64,000 nt of DNA from Calonectria ilicicola (lineage: Eukaryota; Ascomycota; Sordariomycetes; Hypocreales; Nectriaceae), in assembly GCA_020809705.1 (NCBI GenBank), contig CP085825.1:6386001-6450000 (forward strand), written 5' to 3'. Shown in pieces: positions 12,686-23,304 of the stretch; position 1 is the stretch's first letter, and every line of letters starts with the position of its first letter. The translations under genes and the position numbers were made by a program. The notes beneath the pieces are model-generated. The model searched no databases, was not told where the DNA came from, and was given only the letters and a program-made list of their open reading frames with translations.

Positions 12686-15600
12686 ATGCCGACTGCCACC
12701 ATAACATCACATCTCGCACCTCTCCAGACCAAGGACCTGGGAAACATCAGATCTCCTCCCACTCCTCCAAAGTCACCAGAGATCATTGACATCCGCGCTC
12801 GCCATGTCGAATTCGACATAAAGGAAGAGGTCGTTTCCATGTTTAACCCTGACGAGGGTCCTCGCATGCTCCCCACGCTCCTCTTGTACAATGAGAGGGG
12901 CCTGCAGTTGTTTGAGGAAGTATGGCCTTGCTTCATTTCCAAATGCCTCGGCCCCATCGCTGATCTGCCCACAGATTACGTATCTGGATGAATACTACTT
13001 GACCAATTATGAAATTGAAGTCTTGAAGAAGTCGTCCGAGGACATTGCTGGCCGCATCCCCGAGGGATCGATGGTCATCGAGTTGGGGAGCGGGTTCGTC
13101 CATTCCCACACCCCCATAAAAACTAAAACAAACCCAATTGATCTTCTGACTGACGGGTTCCAGCAATCTCCGCAAGGTGTGTCTGCTGCTCGATGCATTT
13201 GAGAGGCAGAAAAAGCATATCCAGTACTTTGCGCTGGATCTGTCCCGCCAGGAGCTGGAGCGCACCCTGGCGCAAGTGCCGGACTTTGAGTACGTGTCAT
13301 GCCATGGGCTGCTCGGCACCTACGACGACGGGAGGGAGTGGCTGAAGCAACCTTCAATTGCTGGACGCACCAAGTGCATCCTACACTTGGGCTCTAGCAT
13401 CGGTACGTTTACCACCTTCCTTATCCATCATCGCACCGGCCGGTGTCACTGAACCCTGCGAATTTTAGGAAATTTCCACCGCGATGAAGCTGCCCAGTTC
13501 CTGGGCGGATTTGCAGACGTTCTCCAGCCTTCGGACACCATGCTCGTAGGCGTCGACTCATGTAGCGACCCAGCAAAAATTTAGTGAGTAAACCCGATTC
13601 CAGCGCAATTGGTGCGCGGGCTAACCTGTGAGCAGTCGTGCGTACAATGGTGAGTATATCAATCATGAATATCAAACACAGGTTTTTTGAGGCTAAGCGG
13701 ATTTCCTTTTCTGGCCAGACTCCCAGGGTCTCACCCACAGGTAAGCTAATCAACGCAAGGCTGATTAGTTTAAGGTCAATGCTCATAGGCTGCCGCAGAT
13801 TCGTCCTCAACGGCCTCACCCACGCCAACCAATTGTTCGGCGAAACAACATTTGATGTTGAAAACTGGAAAGTAATCGGCGAATACGTCTACGACAATGA
13901 GGGCGGTCGTCACCAGGCCTTTGTCGCGCCCATCCGCAGCGCAGAGGTGCTGGGATCGACAATCCTTCCTCACGAGCGAATCCAGATTGAGCAGAGCTTG
14001 AAGTACTCGCCTGAGGAGACGGAGAGACTATGGGCCGCTGCAGGTTTCAGCGAGCTAGAGCGCTGGACTCGGGGAAATGACTATGGTAAGTGAGACAAGA
14101 GCATCAGCGTGACAATCTCGTGAGCCCGATTCGAAACATGGGGATCTTCAACATGGGGATCCGGCGTCCTCTCGGGCTTACCCCGCGATTCTCGACCGGC
14201 TGTGCAGACCACTCGGCTGTGGGCTGCATGTTGGTACTTCCCAATTCAGCCCGGAGTGTGATCAGTGTGACTTGCGACAGCGTCGATGACGTGGGGGTTC
14301 TGTATAAAAGAGAGGCAAAACCGGGGCAGTCAGAGACAAATGCAGACTGAGCTAACTGTTCTTGACTCTGGTAGGACTCCACATGTTGCAGAAATCAAGC
14401 ATATCGTTCGCTCTGATCCCGTCGCTTTATGCAGCCAATCCGTTGCCGACCATGACGGACTGGGAGGATCTGTGGAAGGCGTGGGATGTGGTGACGATGG
14501 GCATGCTCCCGCATGAAGAGCTCAAGGAAAAACCCATCAAGCTGCGCAACGCATGCATCTTCTACCTAGGTCACATCCCGACCTTCCTTGACATACAGGT
14601 GACCAAAACAACCCGCCAGCCTCCTACCGAGCCTTCCTACTATTGGAAGATCTTTGAGCGCGGCATTGACCCAGACGTTGACAATCCCGAGTTGTGCCAT
14701 GCGCACTCGGAGATCCCCGAAGAGTGGCCTCCCGTTGAGGAAATCATCCAGTACCAGGACAATGTCCGCTCGCGAATCCGCAACTTGTACCGGCAGCAAA
14801 TGCCCCGGACCGTCGCGAGGGGCGTCTGGGTCGGGTTCGAGCACGAACTAATGCACATTGAGACGCTGCTGTACATGATGCTGCAGAGCGACAAGACTCT
14901 TCCCCCATCCGACACTCTGAGGCCCGACTTTGAAAAGATGGCTGAGCAGGCGTATGCAGCCAGAGTTCCTAACGAGTGGTTTGATATTCCAGAGCAGACC
15001 CTCACGCTAGGCATAGATGATCCAGAGGATGGAACCGATCCTTCGCGTCACTTTGGGTGGTATGTTCAAAACCGTAGCTATCCAATTAATACGGGGCTGC
15101 AGCTAAAATATTATACCCCAGGGATAACGAGAAGCCAGCTCGGCAAACCAAGGTCCACGCTTTCCAGGCCCAGGGCCGGCCTATTACCAACGAAGAGGTA
15201 TGCAGATCATGTTTCATTCGTGCCATAGAAAAGCTCCTGACGTCACATTAATATAATAGTACGCCACATACATGTACAACACTCACAACGACCACATCCC
15301 CGCTTCGTGGGCCTCAGATCCTGCCAAGGCCGCCAACGGGAACGGGAACGGCCACGCCAATGGGCACACCAATGGAAACGAGCACATTTCCAAAAAGGCC
15401 CCCGGCTCGTTTCTCCAGGGCAAGTTCGTCCGGACCGTGTATGGTCTCGTGCCCCTCAAGCATGCGCTTGATTGGCCCGTCTTTGCCTCGTACGATGAGC
15501 TGGCTGCCTGTGCCTCGTGGATGGGGGGCAGACTTCCTACCTTTGAGGAGGCCAAGAGCATCTACTGCTATGTTGACAAGCAAAAGAAGCAAGCAGAGCA

Positions 15601-16137
15601 GACGCTCGGTAAGACAGTTCCTGCTGTGAATGGGTAAGCAACCCCCTCCCCCCCCTCCTCTCGTTCCTCCCGAAGTGATCAGTCACACTCTTTAGCTTAA
15701 GGATTAATAATAATGATCATGTTTGTAGCCATCTCAGCAACAATGGTGTGCGTGAGACACCGCCATCACAAGCTTCCGAGCCCTCCGTCGAGGACGGCTC
15801 ATCGGAGCTGTTCCTCGACCTAGCCGGCACCAACGTCGGTTTCCGCCACTGGCATCCCGTGCCAGTGACCTCTCGCGGCAACCGACTAGCTGGCCAGGCG
15901 GAGCTGGGCGGCGTCTGGGAGTGGACGAGCTCGCCCCTCTCGCGCTACGAGGGTTTCGAGCCCATGTCGCTGTACCCGCTGTACACGGCCGACTTCTTTG
16001 ACGACAAGCACAACATTGTCCTGGGTGGCTCCTGGGCCACCCACCCTCGCATTGCCGGCCGCAAGAGCTTCGTCAACTGGTACCAGCGTAATTACCCATA
16101 CGCGTGGGTTGGTGCCAGGCTAGTGAGGGATGTTTAA
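12686..16137 (+). CDS. egt1: Ergothioneine biosynthesis protein Egt1 (methyltransferase + sulfoxide synthase)
   Basis: Cytosolic bifunctional enzyme that trimethylates histidine to hercynine and then makes the cysteine-hercynine sulfoxide. Eleven exons keep one frame: 12686-12919, 12975-13093, 13164-13402, 13469-13583, 13636-13649, 13719-13740, 13799-14085, 14375-15059, 15122-15197, 15260-15633 and 15729-16137. They give 857 residues, close to the family size. The N-terminal half is the EgtD-like SAM methyltransferase with VIELGSGN near residue 112 and GSSIGNFHRDEA. The C-terminal half is EgtB-like: a DinB-type metal site HELMHIE near residue 500 (HxxxHxE) and a formylglycine-generating-enzyme fold ending GGVWEWT and GGSWATHPRIAGR. 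Two micro-exons of 14 and 22 nt lie in the methyltransferase half, and intron 7 is long (289 nt). An Asn/Gly/His-rich loop (NGNGNGHANGHTNGNE) is encoded in exon 10. The gene is convergent with GCN3. Confidence 0.97.
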
Positions 16138-16859
16138 TAAACACCTGCATTGGTGTTGGTGTAGTAGTAGCCGTAGTAGTTTTTCTCGCCAGGGTTTAGG
16201 GTGCTTTTTCCCCTCTTGGTCTTGTTTTTTTTTGGGTTTTTCTTTTTTTTTTTGGAAAAGCGACGCAACAAATGTCTCTCTCCTTGTTGGAAAGGGTGGC
16301 TCAGTAAAAAATTTTGGTTGGTTGATGAGAGGGTTAATGACATGGGAGAAGGCAACGTCTGGTCCTTTGAGAGGCCACCGGGATATTAGGGCGTCGATCC
16401 TGGGTTCAGATTGTATTAGGAAACAGCCCATTTGGCGAACGACAGTACGCTCCTTGATGAATAATATCACCTTGTACCGGTTCTATTTTTTCCATGAGCT
16501 CGTCTACCTAATTGCCCTATTTCAAGCCCCTCCCTCGCGAGGTGCCATCCCAAAGCTGAGTCGTCCCTCTATGTTTCCGATAATGCGCCCATCCTTGTTT
16601 TTTGCCCACCATGCCTAAAACGTATAATCATTTCGAATATTCTCGGGAAATCCTGGCCGTAAGAAAAGCCGGGTCACAACGCAAATTGCGTCTCAATGGC
16701 ATGTAGTGGGTATTGCCGAGATCGGATCTGTGAGGCGGGGTGTGATAAAAAAAAACCACCACAACTAGAGCAAATAGAGCCAGGGTGATAATTTTACTTC
16801 AAACTGGCTGTTGGCTCAAGGGGGTGGGCACGGCGCTATAATATTAAACCACGGATTCC
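16138..16859. other. Convergent intergenic region between egt1 and GCN3
   Basis: Both neighbouring genes end here. The region contains T-rich tracts near 16230-16260 and probably the overlapping 3' UTRs. No gene or RNA feature is seen. Confidence 0.6.
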
Positions 16860-18070
16860 TCAACCGTTCAGACTACCGTAGATGTCGAGCAGTTGCTCAA
16901 AGACGTAGCCAGGCGTCTTAATGCCGTTTTCGGTGATGAGCTTGGAGATGTATTCCGGTGGCTGTAAGTAGTTAGCGGGGGGGGGGGACTATTCACACAA
17001 TTACATGGCGTATGAAATTTCACGAACAGTAAAGTCAACAGCGTCAACGGGCTGCTTGCTCTTGGTGTCAACGGAGAAGTCGAGGATATCCTGCTTGAAG
17101 CCAATGTCGTGCTGATCCATGACGAATTTGCGGGCAAACTTGTGTGTCTCAACAGCCACATAGAACGGCACGTTGGCCTCAGAGGCTAGTTTAGCAATCT
17201 GCAGGGTTCCCATTCGAGAAATGATGCCGCCGTTGGAGGTGACGGCCTCAGCGCCAACAATGACCATGTTGACCTGGCGCAGCAGACCCATGACGTATGC
17301 GACAGAGGCCTCGGCAATTTCAGCCACGGGGATGCCCTTCTCACGCAGCTCGCGGACCACGCGATCGCTCTCCTCAACCCGCGTCTCCTCACGGACGTAG
17401 ATGACCTTGAACTTTGCAGCGCCAATGTTCTGGACGGCGCGCTCGAGGATACCGGTGACAGAGCGCGAGGCGCCGTGGGTCAGGATACAGTGGCCCTCGC
17501 GGATGAACCTCCAGCCGGCATCTGCAATGCCGTGGCGGGCGGCGTTGGCACGGGCGGCAAACAGGCGGCCGTTGGCGAGAAGGTGCTGGCGGACGGCATC
17601 GAAGCTGCCCTCCTGCTGGCGTAGCGATGAGACGAGGTACTGGAGGAATAGGTCGGTGCCGGCGGAGAGAGGCACGGGGTTGGCGACGGAGGCCTTGAGG
17701 CGATCCGAGTGGACCTTGACGGTGTCGAGTGTCTCAAATACGGTTGTAGACGGTGTTGAGTTGAGGAGGGCGATGAGAGATTCGATAGCGGCGACGGGCT
17801 TGGTGAGGTGGGGGTCTGTAGCAAGAAGCTTGCGGTAGGTGGCGACGATGCTGGAGCGGGCTGCATTAGATGAGGCCTCGGGGATACTTGCAGAGAGAAA
17901 GAGAGAGAGAGAGACGAACTCAAAGTCAGGACTTGTGGATGAAGCAGCCGGTGCCTGCGGCTCAGCCACAGGAGGAGGAGCTGCTGCAGCTATAAAAACA
18001 AACCCATCAGTCATCTTGTTACCGAAGGGCATTGAAGAGGGAACCAACCTGTTTCGGAGACGGTAGCCAT
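16860..18070 (-). CDS. GCN3: Translation initiation factor eIF2B, alpha subunit
   Basis: Regulatory subunit of the cytosolic guanine-nucleotide exchange factor for eIF2. It senses phosphorylated eIF2 during stress. Four exons are read on the minus strand: 18070-18049, 17989-17920, 17850-17028 and 16961-16860, giving 338 residues. The start ATG at 18070 begins MATVSETAAAAPPP. Removing the CT-rich stretch 17919-17851 as an intron restores the family-like junction PDF/DIVATYRKLL. Removing 17027-16962 restores VDFT/PPEYISKLITENG. Conserved blocks are STVFETLDTVK, VPLSAGTDLFLQYLVSSLR, ILTHGASRSV, VGAEAVTSNGGIISRMGT and the C terminus TENGIKTPGYVFEQLLDIYG. Introns 2 and 3 both use the uncommon donor GTTCGT, and intron 3 carries a run of 11 C. 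The gene is divergent from the NECAP gene, 959 bp away. Confidence 0.95.
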
Positions 18071-19029
18071 GGCTGGTAGCTGTAGTGCGCAGGGGGTGGG
18101 TACACCGATGGGGACAAGAGCGGCCAGCAAGCGAGATGTCAAGGAAGCACGGGGAACGAAGGTGAAGATATTCCGGACGGTTCGATCTGGTGTAGAGGGG
18201 AATTTTGGACGCTGGTGAGTCAGTCGTCGTTTTTTGGCGGGGCATGACGGGAAGCGGGGCGGCGGGAGGACGAGTGAGGGGAGGGATTCGGCTACCCCAG
18301 TGGATGGGCCCCGGGCGGGTAGGTGTTGGAGGGGAGGGGGGCCTGACGTCTTTTAGAGAGCTGTCCCCTATGAGTCTACCTATCACGGGTATTTGCTACG
18401 CCCGCTATGGCAAGTCGGGGTTTGCCTAATGAAGTATATTTTATCGCAAGTGTGCTAAAGAAAATGCCAGATCCACGGTTCCTATTTGCTGGTCGATTGC
18501 GCTTGCATCTGTCATTTCCATGACGTAGAATTTAGGCTGCCGTGAATCAAGATGCATTCGTTCGTACTCCAGGTCATGTCCAGAATTAACAAGAACTAGC
18601 TGGGTACATGCTCCCCCAAGGCAACTGTATTTGTAGCAGCATGATCCAATTGCATCATCCCACGGGCCCAGGTGCTTCTGTGCCTCACTACTCACTGTGC
18701 GGATCCCTTACATCATGCGTGTCAGCTACCCTAGAGCACATCCACGATTGGTTCACCGGCACTTGCTCCTCTGTAATCCCATCCCCTGTAGCACCCGCTG
18801 TTCGGTACATGCTTGAATTTACCCCTCTACTCCACATGCTATCCCTTGTCTCCGTATCCCGTATCCCCTTATCCCATTGTAATCCTGTCTTCATCTTCAC
18901 CAGGACACTTGTCCGTTCCTCTCCTCGCTCTACAGCCCTCGTTTCCAATCTGCTACTTCACATCGCCTATAAAACAAACCACTCGAGCCTGATACGCCTG
19001 ATCCAATTTCCTCTTCGCACTCCGCCGCA
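18071..19029. other. Shared divergent promoter region, GCN3 / NECAP gene
   Basis: This 0.96 kb region lies between two plainly housekeeping genes transcribed away from each other. The stretch before 19030 is C/T-rich with a TATAAAA-like sequence at about 18968. The only open frames are short and unsupported. Confidence 0.55.
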
Positions 19030-19794
19030 ATGGATCTGATCGACCCCGCCACCAGCCAGCCCCTCCCCAACGACGCCATCCAGCGCATCCTCTTTGTCGC
19101 CAACGCCGTTCACGTCTACAACATCCCGCCGCTGGCCTCGACAAAGGGCCACAACGCTGCCAGCTGGACCGCCGACCCGGCCCGCCACATCTTCACCGCG
19201 CGCCTGCGGGTCGTCGAGACGGCTTATGAATCGGCCGGCAGCAACAACAAGCTCAAGGTCGACGCCGTGCTCGAGGATGCCTCCACCGGCCAGCTCTTCG
19301 CCGCCGCCCCCTACACGGCTCCCGCCATTGTCGAGCCCGTCCTCGACAGCAGCCGTTTCTTCGCCGTGACGGTGCGTGACCCCCAGGGCCGCAAGGCCGT
19401 GCTCGGTATTGGCTTCGAGGAGCGCAGCGAGGCCTTCGACCTGAGCATTGCGCTCCAGGAGGCCCGCAAGGCCCTGGGCTGGGAGGGCGAGCAGAGCAAG
19501 CCCGCCGCTACCAAAGAGAAGGAGGACAAGCGGGACTACAGTCTCAAGGATGGTGAGACAATCACTGTCAGCTTCGGCAATTCCAAGTTTGGCCGTCGCA
19601 AGGCCCAGCCGGACTCTGGCTCGAGCGCCTCTGGTGGCAGCCTGCAGTCCTTCGCCCTGCCCCCGCCGCCTCCGGGGCCTTCAGGCGGCGGCTTTTCGCT
19701 GCCCCCTCCACCCACCGCCCAGGACGTCAAGAAGCAGCAGCAGCAGGCCAAGGACCTCGGGTTTGATGACGGGCAATTTGGAGAGTTTGCGTAG
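19030..19794 (+). CDS. NECAP-like adaptin-ear-binding coat-associated protein
   Basis: Single-exon gene of 254 residues, ATG at 19030 in good context (GCCGCAATGG). Residues 1 to about 165 match the NECAP/DUF1681 family, a PH-like (PHear) domain of clathrin-mediated endocytosis: ILFVANAVHVYNIPP near the start, GHNAASWTADPARHIFTARL, FFAVTVRDPQGRKAVLGIGF, and ERSEAFDLSIALQEARKALG. The C-terminal tail is Pro/Gly-rich (ALPPPPPGPSGGGFSLPPPP) with a Gln run, and ends GFDDGQFGEFA, an acidic/aromatic motif of the type used to contact adaptor ear domains. It should act at the plasma membrane or clathrin-coated vesicles. High GC and strong codon bias suit a well-expressed gene. Confidence 0.93.
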   Translation: MDLIDPATSQPLPNDAIQRILFVANAVHVYNIPPLASTKGHNAASWTADPARHIFTARLRVVETAYESAGSNNKLKVDAVLEDASTGQLFAAAPYTAPAIVEPVLDSSRFFAVTVRDPQGRKAVLGIGFEERSEAFDLSIALQEARKALGWEGEQSKPAATKEKEDKRDYSLKDGETITVSFGNSKFGRRKAQPDSGSSASGGSLQSFALPPPPPGPSGGGFSLPPPPTAQDVKKQQQQAKDLGFDDGQFGEFA

Positions 19795-20059
19795 ATTGCT
19801 TGTGCCACTTTGAACCATCAGAGAGTAGTAAAGGATTAGTGCAGCGTAGCGCGTACATATGTGGAAAACATTTAGCATCCCCCCTCCGACAATTCGAGTT
19901 GAGGGTTACTATCACATAATGACATAATGATGTAATGACATTTATTCAAATATGTTACTTGATCCGATGTTCCAATTTGCCGTTTAATTTAACTTAATAT
20001 AACATAATGCCATAGCATAGATTCATCAAATCTTCTCTTAACCCTCTCCCAACTATGCT

Positions 20060-21001
20060 TCAGATCCACACAGTTGGCAAGGATGGGAGGCTAAGTCGTC
20101 GAGTACGAGTAGCTTCCAAGCGGGCCCCGGACCATTCATCTTCCGCATTATCGATCTTCGGAACTGCATCATTCTCGTGAGACCTGGAGCCCTGCTCAAC
20201 GTTGCGGGATGTCCCCTCCCCTTCCTCAACCACGGTTTCTAGGGCATCATCGATGCCCACGGCTTCTTGATGTGGAAAAGGTTCGTGAAAACATTCAAAA
20301 TAGCCGTTGGGAATAAACTCAGGGGAACTTGGGTTCAAAGGTGTTATTGGTGTTTGCATGTCACACGACATGGGAGATGTAGTGCTATACGTTGATGGTG
20401 TTTGGGGGATAGGCAAACTGATGGAGTTTGGCCGTTGCAAGTTGGCTTGGGCCCATGTATCGCGGCTCCAAATTTCCACAGATAACTCGTAAAGTCTGAC
20501 ACATATAGCCTTCTCCTGTTCAATTGTTTCGTTGATTTTGGAGCTGAGAAGGCTGAGTCGTTTATTTAATTTCCGTCTTTCCTTGGATGTCTTAAGACAT
20601 TGATCTTGGGTTTCTGTCCGGAAATATTGCCTAGTCAGGTCTACTGTCCTGGATGTCTGTTGCTGCATCAAAGCAGTAAAGTATGCTCGTTCCGTATACA
20701 TGATCTCATACGGGCGTGGTGAAAAAATAAGGTTGGAATTTTGAAGAGATACCTGTCTGGTGTTGACCAGCGAGCTGCCACGGAAGCTTGAGGCATGTCT
20801 TCGGTGTGGCGAGTTGCTCCAGAACTTGTCGGCCTTGCTACCATTAGGTGAATTTGCTGGCCCTGAGTGAATATTATGCGGTTCTGGTGACAGAGAGAAT
20901 GTCTCTGGAGATATTGCCGTGGCCTCGAAGGGTTGTGCAATAGGTGCATCCTTTGGAAGCAACAAGGTCAGATTTTGACGTGGTTGAAGAGTGCATTCCA
21001 T
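20060..21001 (-). CDS. Hypothetical fungal protein with central coiled coil
   Basis: A 313-residue frame read from the ATG at 21001. I do not recognise the family. The middle (about residues 100-175: TERAYFTALMQQQTSRTVDL, SKERRKLNKRLSLLSSKIN, EKAICVRLYELSVEIW) looks helical and coiled-coil-like. The flanks are Ser/Pro-rich and probably disordered, and the C terminus is Arg/Ser-rich. Two structural doubts remain. A TTTGCAG acceptor lies just before the ATG, so an upstream exon is possible. A GTATCT donor after NTRQ and a TATGAG end 48 nt later delimit an optional in-frame intron. The translated stretch reads as coding with no stop. Confidence 0.65.
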   Translation of the reverse strand: MECTLQPRQNLTLLLPKDAPIAQPFEATAISPETFSLSPEPHNIHSGPANSPNGSKADKFWSNSPHRRHASSFRGSSLVNTRQVSLQNSNLIFSPRPYEIMYTERAYFTALMQQQTSRTVDLTRQYFRTETQDQCLKTSKERRKLNKRLSLLSSKINETIEQEKAICVRLYELSVEIWSRDTWAQANLQRPNSISLPIPQTPSTYSTTSPMSCDMQTPITPLNPSSPEFIPNGYFECFHEPFPHQEAVGIDDALETVVEEGEGTSRNVEQGSRSHENDAVPKIDNAEDEWSGARLEATRTRRLSLPSLPTVWI

Positions 21002-21534
21002 ATCCTGCAAACAAGGGATCGACTTTGAATAATGTCGATCTTTCCAGTTTGTAGATGCCGCTGGATTTCAGTCGGTAAATATCTACTGCTAGACATCATG
21101 CTTCTGTGAGCGAGGATAACACAGTGACCATCAATGTCCTTGGCTAGACGTCCAAGCTTTGTTCCATAAACACACCGCCTCAAAGGCGGCGCCCATCTCA
21201 GAGACATCAACCTGATAATCCATGATGTGGTATCTCTTGGCATAGAAGTGTAGGTTTCGCTAGGACAGCCTGCGATCCGTGTCTACTTGCCACAAACGAG
21301 ATTGAATACATAGCTAGCATTCATTCTAGAAGCTAGAATGAATGGTTGGCCCAGCATCTAGAGCCAACTTGGTCATCAGGCCGATTCATTGAGGCTTTGA
21401 ATGGAAAACTAACGCCTCGTTGGCCACTGGCTTGTCAGTGGCGTCGAGCTTGATAACACAAGTGGGCTTACTATGAATACTGGGGTGGAAACTTTTATCT
21501 CCGCGCCCCTCTGGGCAGAATAGAAGTGTGCCAT
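21002..21534. other. Gap between two minus-strand genes
   Basis: This gap holds the hairpin at 21318-21344 and possibly a short upstream exon of the 313-aa gene: an in-frame minus-strand ATG at about 21223 opens 30 codons (MDYQVDVSEMGAAFEAVC...). No join to the next gene could be proved. Confidence 0.4.
21318..21344. repeat. Perfect 12-bp inverted repeat (hairpin)
   Basis: CATTCATTCTAG and its exact reverse complement are separated by the 3-nt spacer AAG. It lies in the 0.5 kb gap between the radical SAM gene (ends 21535) and the 313-aa gene, both on the minus strand. It could be a 3'-end or upstream structural element, or chance. Confidence 0.75.
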
Positions 21535-22689
21535 TTAAATGGCAAACCCATCGTGCTTTGGTGGATCATTGAAGCGCCAGAGGCCGGCGTCAATGGCAGC
21601 TTGCCGGACAAAAGATACTTCATTGTTGGTGACAGCGCGATTCAGGTCCGCATACCGCACTTCCTCCGTTTCGCCATCCTTTTCTTTGGCCTTTCCTCGT
21701 CTTTTCTTTCCAACATGAGCATCGGGGCGGTACTGCTCCATAATATTGACAAAGCAATCGGTCGAGACTTCGTTGGCCAGGAACTTCATAATTTCGGCCC
21801 CTTCTGCTTCTTTACCAGGCATGACCAAGTGTCTCACGAGCAGCCCTTTCTTGGCAATTCCATCTCCTGTGAAGCACAGGTCACCCACCTGCGCATGCAT
21901 GGCCTTGACGCTTTCTCTGGCGGTGGCGGCATAGTCATCTGCCTTGAGGAGCCGTTTAGATGTGCTAGTGTTCCAAACTTTGAAATCGGCTAGGTAAATG
22001 TCGACCAGCCCATCCATCAGTTCTAGAGACTGGACCGAATCGAAACTGGAGGTGTTGTAAATGATGGGAACCTTTAGGCCTTTGTCTCTCGCATGCAAGA
22101 TGCTCAATGCTACTTGAGGGACAACGTGCTCTGGGGTGACAATGTTGATATTATGCACGTTGCCTACATCCTGCAGCTTGATATACCAGCCGCCTAGCTC
22201 CTCAGGCGTGAGATCCATGCCGTTGCGCTGGTGTGAAATATCAAAATTCTGACAAAATATGCACCTCAGGTTGCATCCACTCATAAAGACTGAGCCGCTG
22301 CCATGGTGTCCCTGAATGCAAGGCTCTATCGATTATGTCCAGTTAGCAACTCAGCTCACCACAAAAGGGCACCTGGGACAAAGGAGACCGGACGAACCTT
22401 CACCGAAATGAGGGGCAATCACATTTACTTTGGCCTTTTCCCCAATGAGACACATTCCAGTCGTCTCGTACCGGTTGACACCGCATAGCCGAGGGCAGAG
22501 GTTGCAATTTCGTAGGTGTGCATATGCTAAAGAACGCTTCTTAGCGGCATCTCGGGCACTCAGCATCATGTACCGAGGCAGATAGTCGTCAAGAAGGAAC
22601 GGAGGCGCTAGGTGTAGGGAACGACGATGGCCAATGGCAGGAATGAGAAATCTATTACCCAGACCGCATCGTCTCGGAAGAAGCATCAT
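21535..22689 (-). CDS. Radical SAM protein, PflA/PflX (COG1313)-like, probably mitochondrial
   Basis: Two exons, 22689-22398 and 22325-21535, are joined over a 72-nt intron (donor GTTCGT, acceptor ATAG) and encode 360 residues. The join reads APHFGE/EPCIQGHHGSGS, in frame. The radical SAM signature CNLRCIFC (C-x3-C-x2-C) binds a 4Fe-4S cluster and S-adenosylmethionine. The upstream NCNLCPRLCGVNR plus GMC is the extra cysteine block typical of pyruvate formate-lyase-activase-like COG1313 proteins. The substrate is unknown for this family in fungi. The open frame extends past the ATG with no other ATG, so I start at 22689, where MMLLPRRCGLGNR and HRRSLHL resemble a mitochondrial presequence. 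A basic insert (VGKKRRGKAKEK) lies near the C terminus. Confidence 0.92.
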
Positions 22690-23304
22690 GGTGTTGGCCA
22701 GGATGGTTACAATTGTCGTTGCTTTGATTGGTGTTGAGTTGTAGCCGAGGAGCTGTGGTGCCGTGACGACATGTGTACCCTTGCAGCGGGTCCCGACCAA
22801 GCTTACGGCATCAAGTCAGCCAGGACAAGAACTTTGGCCACTGTGAGGTTGTTTTTAAGCAACACTCTCTTTATATTTCTTTCATCAAACATACGGCTTA
22901 GGTTTAGATGTTGTATCATATAGATGTTTGTTATTTTTCACTGTTTTGATTCGCACCAGGATTTCCCTCTCTCGCTCCAAGTTTAAGCAACGTTCATATC
23001 ATTCATTACCTTTCCCCCTCTAGACCTAGCCATAATGAGGATTCAGAGGCAATCGGATATCTATATTAATATTTTGCTAGAGCATTATAACAGAGTGGAA
23101 AGCTTCTTTCTAGTACAAGGACTGTAATCTTATTCATAGATATTGGGAATTGTTACCACACATTTTCCTTCCTAAGACCTAAAACCTGTCTGATTCAAGG
23201 CTTCCACGCTCGAATTCAAATAATACTAAAGAACAGCCGGTTTAGTTCAGATAATCGACCTAAAGCTACCAGTAAAATTTCATATGTTTGATTACGACGC
23301 CGTT
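22690..23304. other. Intergenic, 0.6 kb, AT-rich
   Basis: This region lies between two minus-strand genes and holds the promoter of the radical SAM gene and the 3' UTR of the 450-aa gene. No gene is seen. Confidence 0.6.

Noticed and set aside
17851..17919. Ser/Leu-rich insert in eIF2B alpha as a real protein segment
   Set aside because: Removing it as an intron gives the family-like junction DFDIVATYRK and keeps frame; read-through gives an insert unlike the family.
12686..19794. egt1, GCN3 and NECAP as one functional cluster
   Set aside because: They are unrelated housekeeping functions on different strands; adjacency alone is no evidence.
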